6,408 nt of DNA from JASHVB01 sp049522565. GTDB taxonomy: Bacteria > Pseudomonadota > Alphaproteobacteria > Acetobacterales > Acetobacteraceae. The DNA lies in the NCBI GenBank assembly GCA_049522565.1, contig JBEKNT010000399.1:1-6408 (forward strand), read 5' to 3'. The position numbers and the translations under genes were made by a program. Below the pieces are notes generated by a model. That model searched no databases, was not told where the DNA came from, and was given only the letters and a program-made list of their open reading frames with translations. This document shows, piece after piece, positions 6,370-6,408 of the stretch (positions within the stretch are counted from its first letter, which is position 1; the number at the start of each line of letters is the position of its first letter).

Positions 6370-6407
6370 CTCCCCCTCGACTTGAGGGAGGGGGTTGGGG
6401 GAGGGGT
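6370..6407 (-). repeat. C/G-rich element copy upstream of flhA, at window edge
   Basis: This is a minus-orientation copy with a small change in the purine-rich end (TCGACTTG for TCCCCTTG on the plus strand). Its end lies about 25 nt before the flhA start and reads GAGGGGGAGAATGCTT on the coding strand. The same GAGAATGCTT junction is seen at the flhG-proximal copy. A facing partner, if present, would lie beyond the window. Confidence 0.78.
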
Positions 6408-6408
6408 G

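Noticed and set aside
5..6407. CRISPR array
   Set aside because: The repeats are few, in both orientations, far apart, C/G-biased and without regular spacers or cas genes.

Overview
This GC-rich window carries five genes, all on the minus strand and read from high to low coordinates. The order is flhA (6345-4258), flhF (4139-3252), a flhG/fleN-type ParA-MinD ATPase (2215 up to 3081 or 3255), an OpgC-type membrane acyltransferase (2141-987) and a secreted SGNH-fold protein (980-219). The G/C-dominated third codon positions, the alphaproteobacterial style of the FlhG-like ATPase (SGKGGVGKTWF) and the SGNH subfamily (WQ.GT, D-P-Q block) suggest an alphaproteobacterium of the Rhodospirillales, most likely Acetobacteraceae (Rhodopila-like). 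That placement is inference from protein style, not from a search.

The genes are tightly packed: 118 nt between flhA and flhF, a possible ATGA start/stop overlap between flhF and flhG, about 73 nt between flhG and opgC, and 6 nt between opgC and the SGNH gene. They could be one transcript. FlhA is the gate and chaperone-docking protein of the flagellar export apparatus. FlhF (SRP-type GTPase) and FlhG (MinD-type ATPase) set flagellar position and number. The last two genes look like a cell-envelope acylation pair whose target cannot be read from the sequence.

The most unusual content is a family of short C/G-rich elements, mostly 39 bp, present six times. One lies at 5-43, two face each other at 3083-3139 and 3169-3207, two face each other at 4158-4196 and 4207-4245, and one runs to the right edge at 6370-6407. 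The 4149-4254 pair is a perfect 49-bp inverted repeat with an 8-nt loop and fills almost the whole flhA-flhF gap. The 3081-3209 pair sits inside the 5' part of the flhG reading frame without closing it, and its inner edge supplies a near-ideal Shine-Dalgarno sequence directly before an ATG. The consensus arm contains no stop triplet in any of the six frames and is a multiple of three long, so it can sit inside genes harmlessly.

Nothing here is a wholly new multi-gene system. The points worth following are how the repeats reshape translation starts of the flagellar genes, and the degenerate SGNH protein coupled to OpgC. Positions 44-218, downstream of the last gene, hold no gene or convincing terminator that I can see.
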